Below, piece by piece: positions 14,930-20,239 of a DNA stretch of 24,769 nt. The translations under genes were made by a program, and so were the position numbers. The stretch's first letter is position 1, and every line of letters starts with the position of its first letter. Under the pieces are notes generated by a model. It made no database searches. It saw nothing but the letters and a program-made list of their open reading frames with translations, and was not told the origin of the DNA. The stretch comes from a virus. Location: IMG/VR virus record IMGVR_UViG_3300019082_000012, positions 1 to 24,769 of that record; one strand, given 5' to 3'.

Positions 14930-15349
14930 CGGTGTTACCAAGGTGCGGCGGCTGGAGTCGCAAGCGGAACAGATCGACCAGGCCTTCCCCGGCCGCGCCT
15001 TGGGGCGCGAACCCCTGGGAGGCCCTGCCTGAAGCGCCGGGGGATTGACGTTTATATTTTGGGCGGGGGAGTGGCGGAGATTTCGTGAGCCATTTGGACG
15101 ATATCGGAAGGCCGCGCGCTGAAGATGTTTCGACTTCCCGGACGTGTGCACGTGAAGTGCACGTCTCCCGAGGCTTCGCCGTGGATTTCGAGGATTCTAG
15201 CCAAGGCCGGCGGCTTGTTTTGGGCCAACCTTACTAGCACCATTTGCCCGAGAGAAACGTGCATGCCACGAAGGTCCATGACGGAAACTCTACCATGAAG
15301 CTCCTAATTGCCGTCGTCCAGTGCTCCCACAATCTGAAGGAACGAGCGC
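14930..15349. other. 420-bp interval after the late operon
   Basis: No rightward gene is convincing here. It contains small GC-rich hairpins (for example GCGCC-TTGG-GGCGC at about 14995-15008) but no hairpin with a clear T run, and one possible leftward gene (15052-15279, listed separately). The right edge supplies the ribosome site for the gene at 15350 (GAAGGAAC). Confidence 0.5.
15052..15279 (-). CDS. Possible leftward small protein, unknown function
   Basis: A 75-aa open frame in an otherwise empty interval, leftward like the other moron genes of this phage. The sequence has an ordinary globular composition (MHVSLGQMVLVRLAQNKP, LARILEIHGEASGDVHFTC, ARPSDIVQMAHEI) and suggests a small beta-barrel. 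ATG 15279 has only a weak GTAGAG about 12 bases upstream; ATG 15264 is an alternative. No promoter of the kind found at the other leftward genes is visible, which is the main reason for doubt. Confidence 0.4.
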   Translation of the reverse strand: MDLRGMHVSLGQMVLVRLAQNKPPALARILEIHGEASGDVHFTCTRPGSRNIFSARPSDIVQMAHEISATPPPKI

Positions 15350-15853
15350 ATGAGCACAGCTATCGCCGTTGAAGTAAAAGCTCCACTGCCCGCCGAGGTC
15401 GATGCGCGCGCGGAAGCGTTCCACGCGATCGCAACCTCGATCGCCGAGAAAAACGAGAAGCTGAAGGAACTCCGCAAGCGGCTCAGCGACTCGGAGATCG
15501 CGCTGATCGAACTGGTGCGATCGTTCGGCGGACCTCACGCCGCGAAGTCGAAGATCCTGCACGGCATCGTGTGGGAAATGGTCGCGACGTTTTCGAAATT
15601 CACCGCTGAAGACTCGGTTGCGATCGAGCGTTTTCGGCTCACGCTGGTGAGCGCGAAAAAAGGGCGGCTCCTGAAAAAGCTTTTCGATCGTGACGTCCGC
15701 TGGACCATGAAGTCCGGCGCCGGCCAGACGCTCGCGGCCGAGAACCTGGCGCCCAGGCTGAAAGCGGAACTGCTGGGGCTGCTTCTGCTATGCTCCTCCA
15801 CAAAGGACAAGAAGCCCTCGCTCGACGTCCGCCAGAAAAAGAAAACCGCTTAG
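15350..15853 (+). CDS. Coiled-coil basic protein upstream of the integrase, unknown function
   Basis: A 167-aa product from ATG 15350, with GAAGGAAC about 10 bases upstream. Residues about 30-60 form a likely coiled coil (AEKNEKLKELRKRLSDSEIA). The middle and C-terminus are basic and helical (RFRLTLVSAKKGRLLKKLFD, then VRQKKKTA at the end), which would suit nucleic-acid binding. A strong intrinsic terminator follows 30 bp after the stop, so it is the end of its transcription unit. Its place next to int would fit an excision or regulatory factor, but there is no recognisable Xis-type winged helix, so this is only a possibility. Confidence 0.6.
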   Translation: MSTAIAVEVKAPLPAEVDARAEAFHAIATSIAEKNEKLKELRKRLSDSEIALIELVRSFGGPHAAKSKILHGIVWEMVATFSKFTAEDSVAIERFRLTLVSAKKGRLLKKLFDRDVRWTMKSGAGQTLAAENLAPRLKAELLGLLLLCSSTKDKKPSLDVRQKKKTA

Positions 15854-15885
15854 ATCTGTCGATCGTTCTCCCCGCTCTCCACCTC

Positions 15886-15922
15886 GCCCGGACCGGCCCC
15901 GCAGCCGGGCCGGGCTTTTTTT
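15886..15922 (+). terminator. Intrinsic (rho-independent) terminator
   Basis: An 11-bp GC stem, GCCCGGACCGG (15886-15896) pairing with CCGGGCCGGGC (15905-15915) with one mismatch and an 8-nt loop, is followed at once by seven T (15916-15922). It lies about 30 bp after the coiled-coil gene and separates it from the integrase gene. Confidence 0.85.
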
Positions 15923-15989
15923 GCGGCCGTTGGTCGTAATCCCAACGGCATCTAGCGCGGACCTTGCACGCGGCAGCGATAGTAACAAC

Positions 15990-17054
15990 ATGCGAGGAAC
16001 GGGGACGCTCTACCGGCAGCGGGGAAGCCGCTTCTGGTGGATGCAATATTTCGACCACGGGCAACGCTTTCGCGAATCCACGGCGCGCGAGCGCTACAAA
16101 GACGCCCAGGACGTCCTCAAGAATAAACTCCTCACGATCGGCGACGGTCCCTCCATGCAATCCCCGCGCCTCACCGTCGCCGGGCTCTATGCGGCCATTG
16201 AACGCGACTACGCGACGAATGGCCGCAAGAGCCTTCATCACCTGCAGGGCCTCTGGAAAAATCACCTAGAGAACTTTTTCGGCGCGATCGCGGCCGCGGA
16301 TCTCAAAAGCTCGCAGATCTCCGAGTACATCGGGCAGCGCCGCGCCGCCGGCACCGCCAACGCTTCGATCAATCGCGAGCTCGCCGCGCTGAAGCGCATG
16401 TTTAAGCTCGCCGTCAAAGAGAGTCGCCTGAAGGCTTCTCCCTACATCGGGCTCCTCGAGGAGCGCAACGTGCGGAAAGGTTTTCTGCGCGACGCGCAGT
16501 ACGATGCCCTGGCGCGCGAGACGGCGAAGGCTGGGCTGTGGCTGCGGGCGATGTTTGAAGTCGCCTACACTTTCGGCTGGCGCAAAAGCGAGCTCACCGA
16601 GATGCGCGTGAACCAACTGGATCTCGTCGAAGGCACGATCGAGCTGAACCCTGGGGAAACCAAAAACGACGAAGGGCGCCTGGTGCTGATGACGGCGCGG
16701 ATCCGCGCCTTACTCACGGAGTGTATTACCGGCAAGGAAGGTTCGGACCTGGTCTTCACCCGGGCCGACGGCAAGCCGGCGGGAAACTTCCGCCGCGCCT
16801 GGGCGCGCGCGTGCAGTGATGCTGGCGTCCCCGGGTTGCTGTTCCACGACCTTCGCCGCACCGCGGCTCGGAACATGCGGCGAGCCGGAATCCCAGAGAA
16901 GGTCGCGATGCGGATATTGGGGCAGCGCACCAGGTCTGTTTTCGAACGCTATAACATCGTGGACGCCGCCGATCTTAAACTGGCCGTGGCTGCGCTGGAG
17001 CGCCCCGCTGTGGCAGCGCTGGGAGCCGAGCCAGGGCAAGAGGCCACGCTTTAA
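15990..17054 (+). CDS. int: Tyrosine recombinase / phage integrase
   Basis: A 354-aa integrase taken from ATG 15990, where the family-like MRGTGTLYRQRGSRFWWMQY arm-binding start begins; the frame is open 69 bp upstream but overlaps the terminator. A SAM-like core-binding domain covers residues about 55-150 (LKSSQISEYIGQRRAAGTAN, then a helix with LAALKRMFKLAV). The catalytic domain shows Arg198 (GWRKSEL), His286 and Arg289 (HDLRRTAARN) and the nucleophile Tyr321 (SVFERYNI). The second histidine of the usual GHxT motif is Gln312 here (LGQRTRS), a non-standard residue at a position that is normally His or Trp. It should catalyse site-specific integration and excision between attP and attB. Confidence 0.9.
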   Translation: MRGTGTLYRQRGSRFWWMQYFDHGQRFRESTARERYKDAQDVLKNKLLTIGDGPSMQSPRLTVAGLYAAIERDYATNGRKSLHHLQGLWKNHLENFFGAIAAADLKSSQISEYIGQRRAAGTANASINRELAALKRMFKLAVKESRLKASPYIGLLEERNVRKGFLRDAQYDALARETAKAGLWLRAMFEVAYTFGWRKSELTEMRVNQLDLVEGTIELNPGETKNDEGRLVLMTARIRALLTECITGKEGSDLVFTRADGKPAGNFRRAWARACSDAGVPGLLFHDLRRTAARNMRRAGIPEKVAMRILGQRTRSVFERYNIVDAADLKLAVAALERPAVAALGAEPGQEATL

Positions 17055-17069
17055 CGAACCCTTCCCAGA

Positions 17070-17115
17070 GGCCCGAAAAGCCGCCGTTTTTCGCCTCCGC
17101 GGAGGCCTTCGGGCA
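17070..17115. terminator. Nested inverted repeats downstream of int
   Basis: GCCCGAA (17071-17077) pairs with TTCGGGC (17108-17114) and encloses the perfect 14-bp palindrome GCCTCCGCGGAGGC (17093-17106). A five-T run precedes the inner palindrome, not the outer end, so it is not a textbook rho-independent terminator. It may end int transcription or be part of the attachment region. Confidence 0.4.
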
Positions 17116-17163
17116 GCCATAGAAGCGGCAGAGACCAGCCATTTACGCGGGAAAACTGCGGGG

Positions 17164-17189
17164 TGACTGTGATTGTTAATCAGATGTCA
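17164..17189. other. AT-rich imperfect dyad, candidate attP core
   Basis: TGAC-N2-TGATT-GTT-AATCA-N3-GTCA forms an imperfect dyad of two 4- and 5-bp arm pairs around a 3-bp centre, about 110 bp after the integrase stop. It is a local AT-rich island in GC-rich DNA. Short imperfect inverted repeats around a central overlap next to int are typical of crossover cores. No second copy is available in the window, so this is a guess from structure and place. Confidence 0.3.
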
Positions 17190-17222
17190 CGGGCGAGCCG
17201 CCGTCCCATTTTCCGGCCCCTC

Positions 17223-17624
17223 TTACCAGGACCCGACAATCTTCCAGTGCTCGCGGAACTCCTTGTGGTCGACTGGGCGCACATACCTGATCCAGACGTC
17301 CGGCTGGCTGCTGGCCTCAGAGCAGTCCTGGCACGATTTTTTTACCGCCATCTCTGCATCGTACTCGCCGGGAGCCAGGATGTTGCATCCGCTGTGGTTT
17401 TCGTAGCACTTCAGCAGCGCATGTTCGCCGTTGATGATGGCGTTGGTCATGGTCGCCTTCACCGTCGTGTATTCGCCTTTGAAGATGAAACCGCCTTCTA
17501 CATGTTTTTGGAATCCGTGACTCTGTTCGGCGATCGTAATCTTCAAAGAGGTGAGGTTCTTCTTCGCCGCAGCCAGTGGAGGGATAACAGAGAGCGTGAG
17601 AAATAGAATGAGGGTTGTTTTCAT
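17223..17624 (-). CDS. Secreted Cys-containing protein (moron)
   Basis: A 133-aa product from ATG 17624 with GAGG about 12 bases upstream. The N-terminus MKTTLILFLTLSVIPPLAAA is a clear Sec signal peptide with cleavage expected after Ala-Ala-Ala near residue 20. The mature part is about 113 aa, beta-rich, with four cysteines (LLKCYENHSGC, then SCQDC) that could form disulfides outside the cytoplasm. It has a promoter nearly identical to that of the leftward membrane-protein gene at 6743-6973. An exported phage-encoded protein with its own promoter beside the integrase fits lysogenic conversion or modification of the host envelope. The family is not recognised. Confidence 0.65.
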   Translation of the reverse strand: MKTTLILFLTLSVIPPLAAAKKNLTSLKITIAEQSHGFQKHVEGGFIFKGEYTTVKATMTNAIINGEHALLKCYENHSGCNILAPGEYDAEMAVKKSCQDCSEASSQPDVWIRYVRPVDHKEFREHWKIVGSW

Positions 17625-17647
17625 GGAGTCAGTCCTCGGGACTCCAT
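17623..17647. promoter_or_regulatory. Inverted repeat overlapping the transcription start
   Basis: ATGGAGTC (17623-17630) and GACTCCAT (17640-17647) are perfect 8-bp arms around a 9-bp centre. They span the predicted transcription start (about 17641) and the start codon of the leftward secreted-protein gene. It could be an operator or, if the transcript starts slightly upstream, a hairpin that masks the ribosome site. Confidence 0.5.
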
Positions 17648-17676
17648 GTAGTACCGCGCTTGCCGCGGAAAGTCAA
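17648..17676 (-). promoter_or_regulatory. Leftward moron promoter with a dyad in the spacer (copy 2)
   Basis: On the minus strand, TTGACT (17671-17676) and TACTAC (17648-17653) are separated by 17 bp. The spacer has CCGCG-N5-CGCGG (17654-17668). It matches the promoter at 6984-7012 at 24 of 29 positions although the genes served are unrelated, which marks a shared regulon. Confidence 0.72.
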
Positions 17677-17695
17677 GGGTTTGGGATCATGGTGC

Positions 17696-18529
17696 ATGGC
17701 CCCCATGGCCCCCAAACTCCTCAAACCCGATCAGTTGGCGGGAATAGAGGAAAAGCTAAAACGGGCCGACGAGAATATCCTCAATCTCGGCGTCGAGATC
17801 AACGCTTTCGTCAAGGACAGCCCCGACACGGGTGCTGCTGAGCCCAAGGGAAATAAGACTCAGCAGTGGGTTAACTTCCACAAAGATCGAGTCATCCCTC
17901 CGCGATTCGGCACGCTTGCGGGCGAGATCGTTCACCATTGGAGTTCCTGCTTCGATCACATCGCATGGGGTCTCTCCAGTGATAAGTACAGGAGAAAGCA
18001 TCCGACTCTGATTGCTTTTCCGATTCTGGTCAGACCTCCGAATGAAAGAGGACAGGCCCGTTACGACGGAAACATAGAGGGGATCGCCAACAGCACCGCA
18101 CGTAGACTCATCGAAGATTTGCAGCCACACAAGAGTGCGAATCCTGCTGACGAACCACTTGCCATCATCCATGAGTTGGACCGTGTGGACAAGCACCACA
18201 CGCTCGTCCTGGTTGTCCCGAGCTTCGACGCACAGCTCGTCATTCCCCGGAGATTTGTCCTCGGGAGAGTTATCGGCGCTTTTGTACCCAATGAGGATGC
18301 GTTTCCCGCCGAGCCTACAGACAGTGGCAAGCTCCAGATTTCCAGACAGGTAGCGTTCGCGGAGTTTGGTCAGCGGAAAAACCAAGCGGTTGTTCCATCG
18401 CTCACGCATCTCTCGCACGAAGTCAGAAACATATGTCAAGGGATAATTACCTCTGCGATTGTACGTCAGAAGCTCACCGTGACTCGTCGGCCGAACGTGG
18501 CGCAGACTTCGCAAAAGCGCAGCCAGTAA
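17696..18529 (+). CDS. Rightward 277-aa protein of unknown function (moron or cargo)
   Basis: ATG 17696 or 17705 is the likely start; the frame is open further upstream through the promoter of the leftward gene. Residues about 10-40 form a charged helix (LAGIEEKLKRADENILNLGV). The core has PPRFGTLAGEIVHHWSSCFDHIAWGLSS and then LIEDLQPHKSANPADEP followed by IHELDRVDKHHTLVLV. The order G-E-I-H-x3-S-x2-DH-x-AW, then LQP and DKHH recalls a widespread unnamed protein family of scattered distribution. The conserved His, Asp and Lys are suggestive, but no catalytic role is known to me. GC looks lower than in the tail genes, which fits recent acquisition. It overlaps the methyltransferase gene convergently by 64 bp, so its C-terminal end may be ragged. 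Confidence 0.6.
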   Translation: MAPMAPKLLKPDQLAGIEEKLKRADENILNLGVEINAFVKDSPDTGAAEPKGNKTQQWVNFHKDRVIPPRFGTLAGEIVHHWSSCFDHIAWGLSSDKYRRKHPTLIAFPILVRPPNERGQARYDGNIEGIANSTARRLIEDLQPHKSANPADEPLAIIHELDRVDKHHTLVLVVPSFDAQLVIPRRFVLGRVIGAFVPNEDAFPAEPTDSGKLQISRQVAFAEFGQRKNQAVVPSLTHLSHEVRNICQGIITSAIVRQKLTVTRRPNVAQTSQKRSQ

Positions 18530-18984
18530 GCCATCTCTCGATCGATGCCGATCGCGCGCCGGCCGACCTTCATTGCGGCCAGCAGCGTAGTGCCACAGCC
18601 AGCGTACGGATCGAGCACAACACGGTCCTGACACAGGGCACAAGGCCTTCTGGTCATCGCCACCAGCTTGGCCATTTCGTCGACCGGCCGCTGGTTCGGG
18701 TGCGCGGCCGTTCGTTGCGGCGCGAGTTGGGGCAGAAAATGCTTCTCTCCGCGCCAGATGTAGCCGTTCTCTGGATTGGTGAGCACGAGTGCATCAAACT
18801 CGACCAGGCCGAGCCGCTTCAGCATCTCGTTGCACTGCTCGGCGGTTCTGATCGTGTAGGGCGGATCGGTGATGACCACGTAGTCGTCATCGGGCAGCCG
18901 CGGAGTCACGTCACCGCAGTCGCCAAGGCAGAAGGCGATCTGTGGGGCGAAGAGATCTTGCAGGTTTTGGCGACCGATTTTCAC
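18466..18984 (-). CDS. Compact DNA methyltransferase (N4-cytosine or N6-adenine type)
   Basis: A 172-aa product from GTG 18984, overlapping the HU stop (GTGA), so the two are translationally coupled. Motif IV is TDPPY at residues 39-43. HPNQRP (95-100), in place of the common HPTQKP, and DPYAGCGTT (125-133, the AdoMet-binding FxGxGTT motif I) followed by GRRAIGID come after it. The order IV then I is that of beta-class amino-methyltransferases. It is much shorter than most orphan enzymes, with little room for a target recognition domain between the motifs. It probably methylates phage or host DNA against restriction or as a regulatory mark. Its target sequence cannot be told, and there is no partner nuclease. 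Confidence 0.82.
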   Translation of the reverse strand: MKIGRQNLQDLFAPQIAFCLGDCGDVTPRLPDDDYVVITDPPYTIRTAEQCNEMLKRLGLVEFDALVLTNPENGYIWRGEKHFLPQLAPQRTAAHPNQRPVDEMAKLVAMTRRPCALCQDRVVLDPYAGCGTTLLAAMKVGRRAIGIDREMAYWLRFCEVCATFGRRVTVSF

Positions 18985-19265
18985 GAGCGCGATCGGTTCA
19001 CCAGTTTTTTCAGCTCGGCGCCGGCTTTGAACTTCACCACCTTCGCGGCGGGGATCGTGAGCGTTCTTCCGGTCTGCGGATTGCGGCCCTTGCGGCTACT
19101 GCGATGCGCGACGGAAAACGTCCCGAGGCCGATCAGCATCACTCGGCCACCTCCGCGCAGGGTTTTCGAGACCGATTGGATCATTGAGTCGATCGCGGCG
19201 CTGGCCTGGGCGTGAGAGAGATTGCCGTCGGCAGCGACGCGGCTTGCCAGATCTGTTTTGTTCAT
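18981..19265 (-). CDS. HU/IHF-family DNA-binding protein
   Basis: A 94-aa protein with the whole HU fold in order: MNKTDLASRVAADGNLSHAQ (helix-turn-helix dimerisation part), AIDSMIQSVSKTLRGGGRV, GLGTFSVAHRSSRKGRNPQTG (beta arm with the conserved GRNPxTG tip), then IPAAKVVKFKAGAELKKLVN. Length is normal. AGGAGG lies about 11 bases before ATG 19265. HU bends DNA without sequence preference and helps integration, replication and packaging. Here it is the first gene of a leftward two-gene operon with the methyltransferase. Its promoter lies at 19289-19316 and carries the box shared with the early promoter. Confidence 0.92.
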   Translation of the reverse strand: MNKTDLASRVAADGNLSHAQASAAIDSMIQSVSKTLRGGGRVMLIGLGTFSVAHRSSRKGRNPQTGRTLTIPAAKVVKFKAGAELKKLVNRSRS

Positions 19266-19288
19266 AGGGTCGAGTTCCTCCTGACGCC

Positions 19289-19316
19289 ATCTTCAACGGC
19301 CGCCGCTGAGAGTCAA
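19289..19316 (-). promoter_or_regulatory. Promoter of the HU-methyltransferase operon
   Basis: On the minus strand, TTGACT (19311-19316) and GAAGAT (19289-19294) are separated by 16 bp; the -10 is weak. Immediately upstream of the -35 lies TTTTCGC (19317-19323), giving TTTTCGCTTGAC, the same 12 bases as at the rightward early promoter. The predicted start, about 19282, is at the AGGAGG ribosome site. Confidence 0.6.
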
Positions 19317-19380
19317 GCGAAAAACGCGGCAGCCGCAGTGACAGAGCCGTTCTCGACACCGCGACGAGGGCTAGACGCGA

Positions 19381-19394
19381 GTTTGTTAACAAAC
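19381..19394. promoter_or_regulatory. Perfect palindrome GTTTGTTAACAAAC (second copy in the window)
   Basis: Identical over 14 bp, plus the following TA, to the site at 1802-1815, about 17.6 kb away. It lies 116 bp upstream of the HU start. A GCGAAAA half-site follows at 19404-19410. It is likely bound by the same regulator as the sites at 1802-1838. Confidence 0.65.
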
Positions 19395-19573
19395 TAAATA
19401 CGGGCGAAAACGCGCGCCGATCTCAGAGGCTACGGGTCTCAGTCTTTGTCGCGGATACTCACTGCGGGTTCTCGGTTTTTTCTTGCTCTCCTGCTCTCTT
19501 TTCCGCGCCCGCGCTGCCCGTCTCGCGCGCAAATGTTGGGACGACGAATTGCTTCGCCGCTCCTCAGGCGAGG

Positions 19574-19740
19574 TTTCTCGCTGTCTCGCTGTCTTGCTTT
19601 TCGGAAATAGGCGCGCGTTTTTGGCGCGCCTCCGAGTCGGTTTCTTGTTCGTTGCCCCCTCTTCGCTTTCTCGCTCTATCCTAGGTTTCTCGCTTTCTCT
19701 GGTTTCTCGCTCTCTCTTCGCTTTTTCGCTTTCTCGGGGG
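19574..19740 (+). repeat. Pyrimidine-rich tract with TTTCTCGCT repeats
   Basis: Exact TTTCTCGCT lies at 19574-19582, 19667-19675, 19686-19694 and 19703-19711. Close variants are at 19582-19590 (TGTCTCGCT) and 19722-19730 (TTTTTCGCT). Between the copies the strand is dominated by C and T. Repeated short direct motifs in a strand-asymmetric non-coding tract can be iterons of a replication origin, a regulator array or an early RNA leader. Confidence 0.6.
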
Positions 19741-19754
19741 TCTGCTCTGCACGA

Positions 19755-19777
19755 ATTTTCGCCTTTTCTGCGAAAAT
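19755..19777. promoter_or_regulatory. Inverted repeat ATTTTCGC-N7-GCGAAAAT
   Basis: Perfect 8-bp arms around a 7-bp centre. They share the GCGAAAA/TTTTCGC half-site with the dyad at 19862-19878 and the HU promoter. Operator candidate. Confidence 0.6.
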
Positions 19778-19861
19778 CGGGACCAGATTAGTAACAAGGG
19801 GGGGGGCGAAGGCCAATGTTTACACCGTTTCGAGTGTTGGAGATGGCCTGGATTTGCACAG

Positions 19862-19878
19862 GCGAAAAAACTTTTCGC
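19862..19878. promoter_or_regulatory. Inverted repeat GCGAAAA-AAC-TTTTCGC at the early promoter
   Basis: A perfect 7-bp dyad with a 3-bp centre, ending exactly at the base before the -35 hexamer TTGACA (19879-19884). A protein bound here would contact or block RNA polymerase. Confidence 0.65.
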
Positions 19879-19907
19879 TTGACAGGGTAACCCGGATTAC
19901 ATTACGG
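19879..19907 (+). promoter_or_regulatory. Putative rightward early promoter
   Basis: Consensus -35 TTGACA (19879-19884) with ATTACG (19901-19906, 16-bp spacer) or TTACGG (17-bp spacer) as a weak -10. The start would be near 19913, two to three bases before ATG 19916, so the first message may be nearly leaderless. The weak -10 suggests dependence on an activator. Confidence 0.55.
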
Positions 19908-19915
19908 TTCCCGGC

Positions 19916-20239
19916 ATGGACCAACTTTGCGAGTGCGGCTGCGGACAGAAATTTGAACCGAAGTTCCCATGGCAACGCTTCTACTCGCGGCGCTGTAAGA
20001 CTCGCGCGGCTGTGCGCCGACTCAGGGCGCGACGATCCGGCCATTCCTCCCCGCCCAGCGGCGGAGGCCCCGGCGGCGGCCTGCACGTCGCCTACATGGG
20101 CGAAGGGCTGAGCATCACGCGAGAGGACCGGTTACCTGTTATCAGACATAAGAAGCCGGCCAAATCGGCTCCCGCCCCTCTCCCGATGTTCCCTGAAAAT
20201 CCAAGCGCCGGAGGCAGCCGTGACCCAATCGCTGACTAA
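19916..20239 (+). CDS. First early gene: small Cys-rich basic protein (zinc-finger-like)
   Basis: A 107-aa product from ATG 19916, the first gene after the putative early promoter. The N-terminus MDQLCECGCGQKF, followed by FYSRRCKTRAAVRRLRARR, gives Cys residues in a C-x-C-x-C...C arrangement with a strongly basic helix. It resembles short zinc-binding proteins that recur in phage early regions and recalls the CGCGxxF...FCSxxCR fingers. The rest (residues 45-107) is Pro/Gly-rich and probably disordered. Nucleic-acid binding is inferred. No ribosome site is visible, which agrees with a nearly leaderless message. It overlaps the next small gene by 20 bp. Confidence 0.6.
   Translation: MDQLCECGCGQKFEPKFPWQRFYSRRCKTRAAVRRLRARRSGHSSPPSGGGPGGGLHVAYMGEGLSITREDRLPVIRHKKPAKSAPAPLPMFPENPSAGGSRDPIAD

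Larger units (their letters stand above)
19266..19915. other. 650-bp non-coding control region between divergent operons
   Basis: No convincing gene is present. From left to right it holds the HU promoter (19289-19316), a second copy of the 14-bp palindrome (19381-19394), a pyrimidine-rich tract with repeated TTTCTCGCT (about 19475-19740), a GGCGCGC hairpin (19610-19630), an ATTTTCGC-N7-GCGAAAAT dyad (19755-19777), a run of nine G (19798-19806) and a GCGAAAA-AAC-TTTTCGC dyad touching TTGACA (19862-19884). Open frames here translate to low-complexity Ser/Leu/Arg peptides and are rejected. It is the natural place for the lysis-lysogeny switch and perhaps the replication origin. Confidence 0.75.

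Noticed and set aside
14798-15151. Leftward open frame of 117 codons at the end of the late block
   Set aside because: It overlaps a supported rightward gene and has no signal for translation or transcription.
19610-19630. GGCGCGC hairpin as an intrinsic terminator
   Set aside because: The stem is perfect (7 bp), but the T run lies in the loop, not after the stem; kept only as part of the control region.
19483-19791. Open frame of 102 codons in the pyrimidine tract
   Set aside because: It translates to repeating Ser, Leu, Arg and Phe, driven by the TTTCTCGCT repeats, not by protein-level selection.
14093-19795. TAGTAACAA at about 14094, 15981 and 19787 as further operators
   Set aside because: Only a nine-base partial match to the palindrome family. 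One copy lies in a coding start and one before int; too short to separate from chance.
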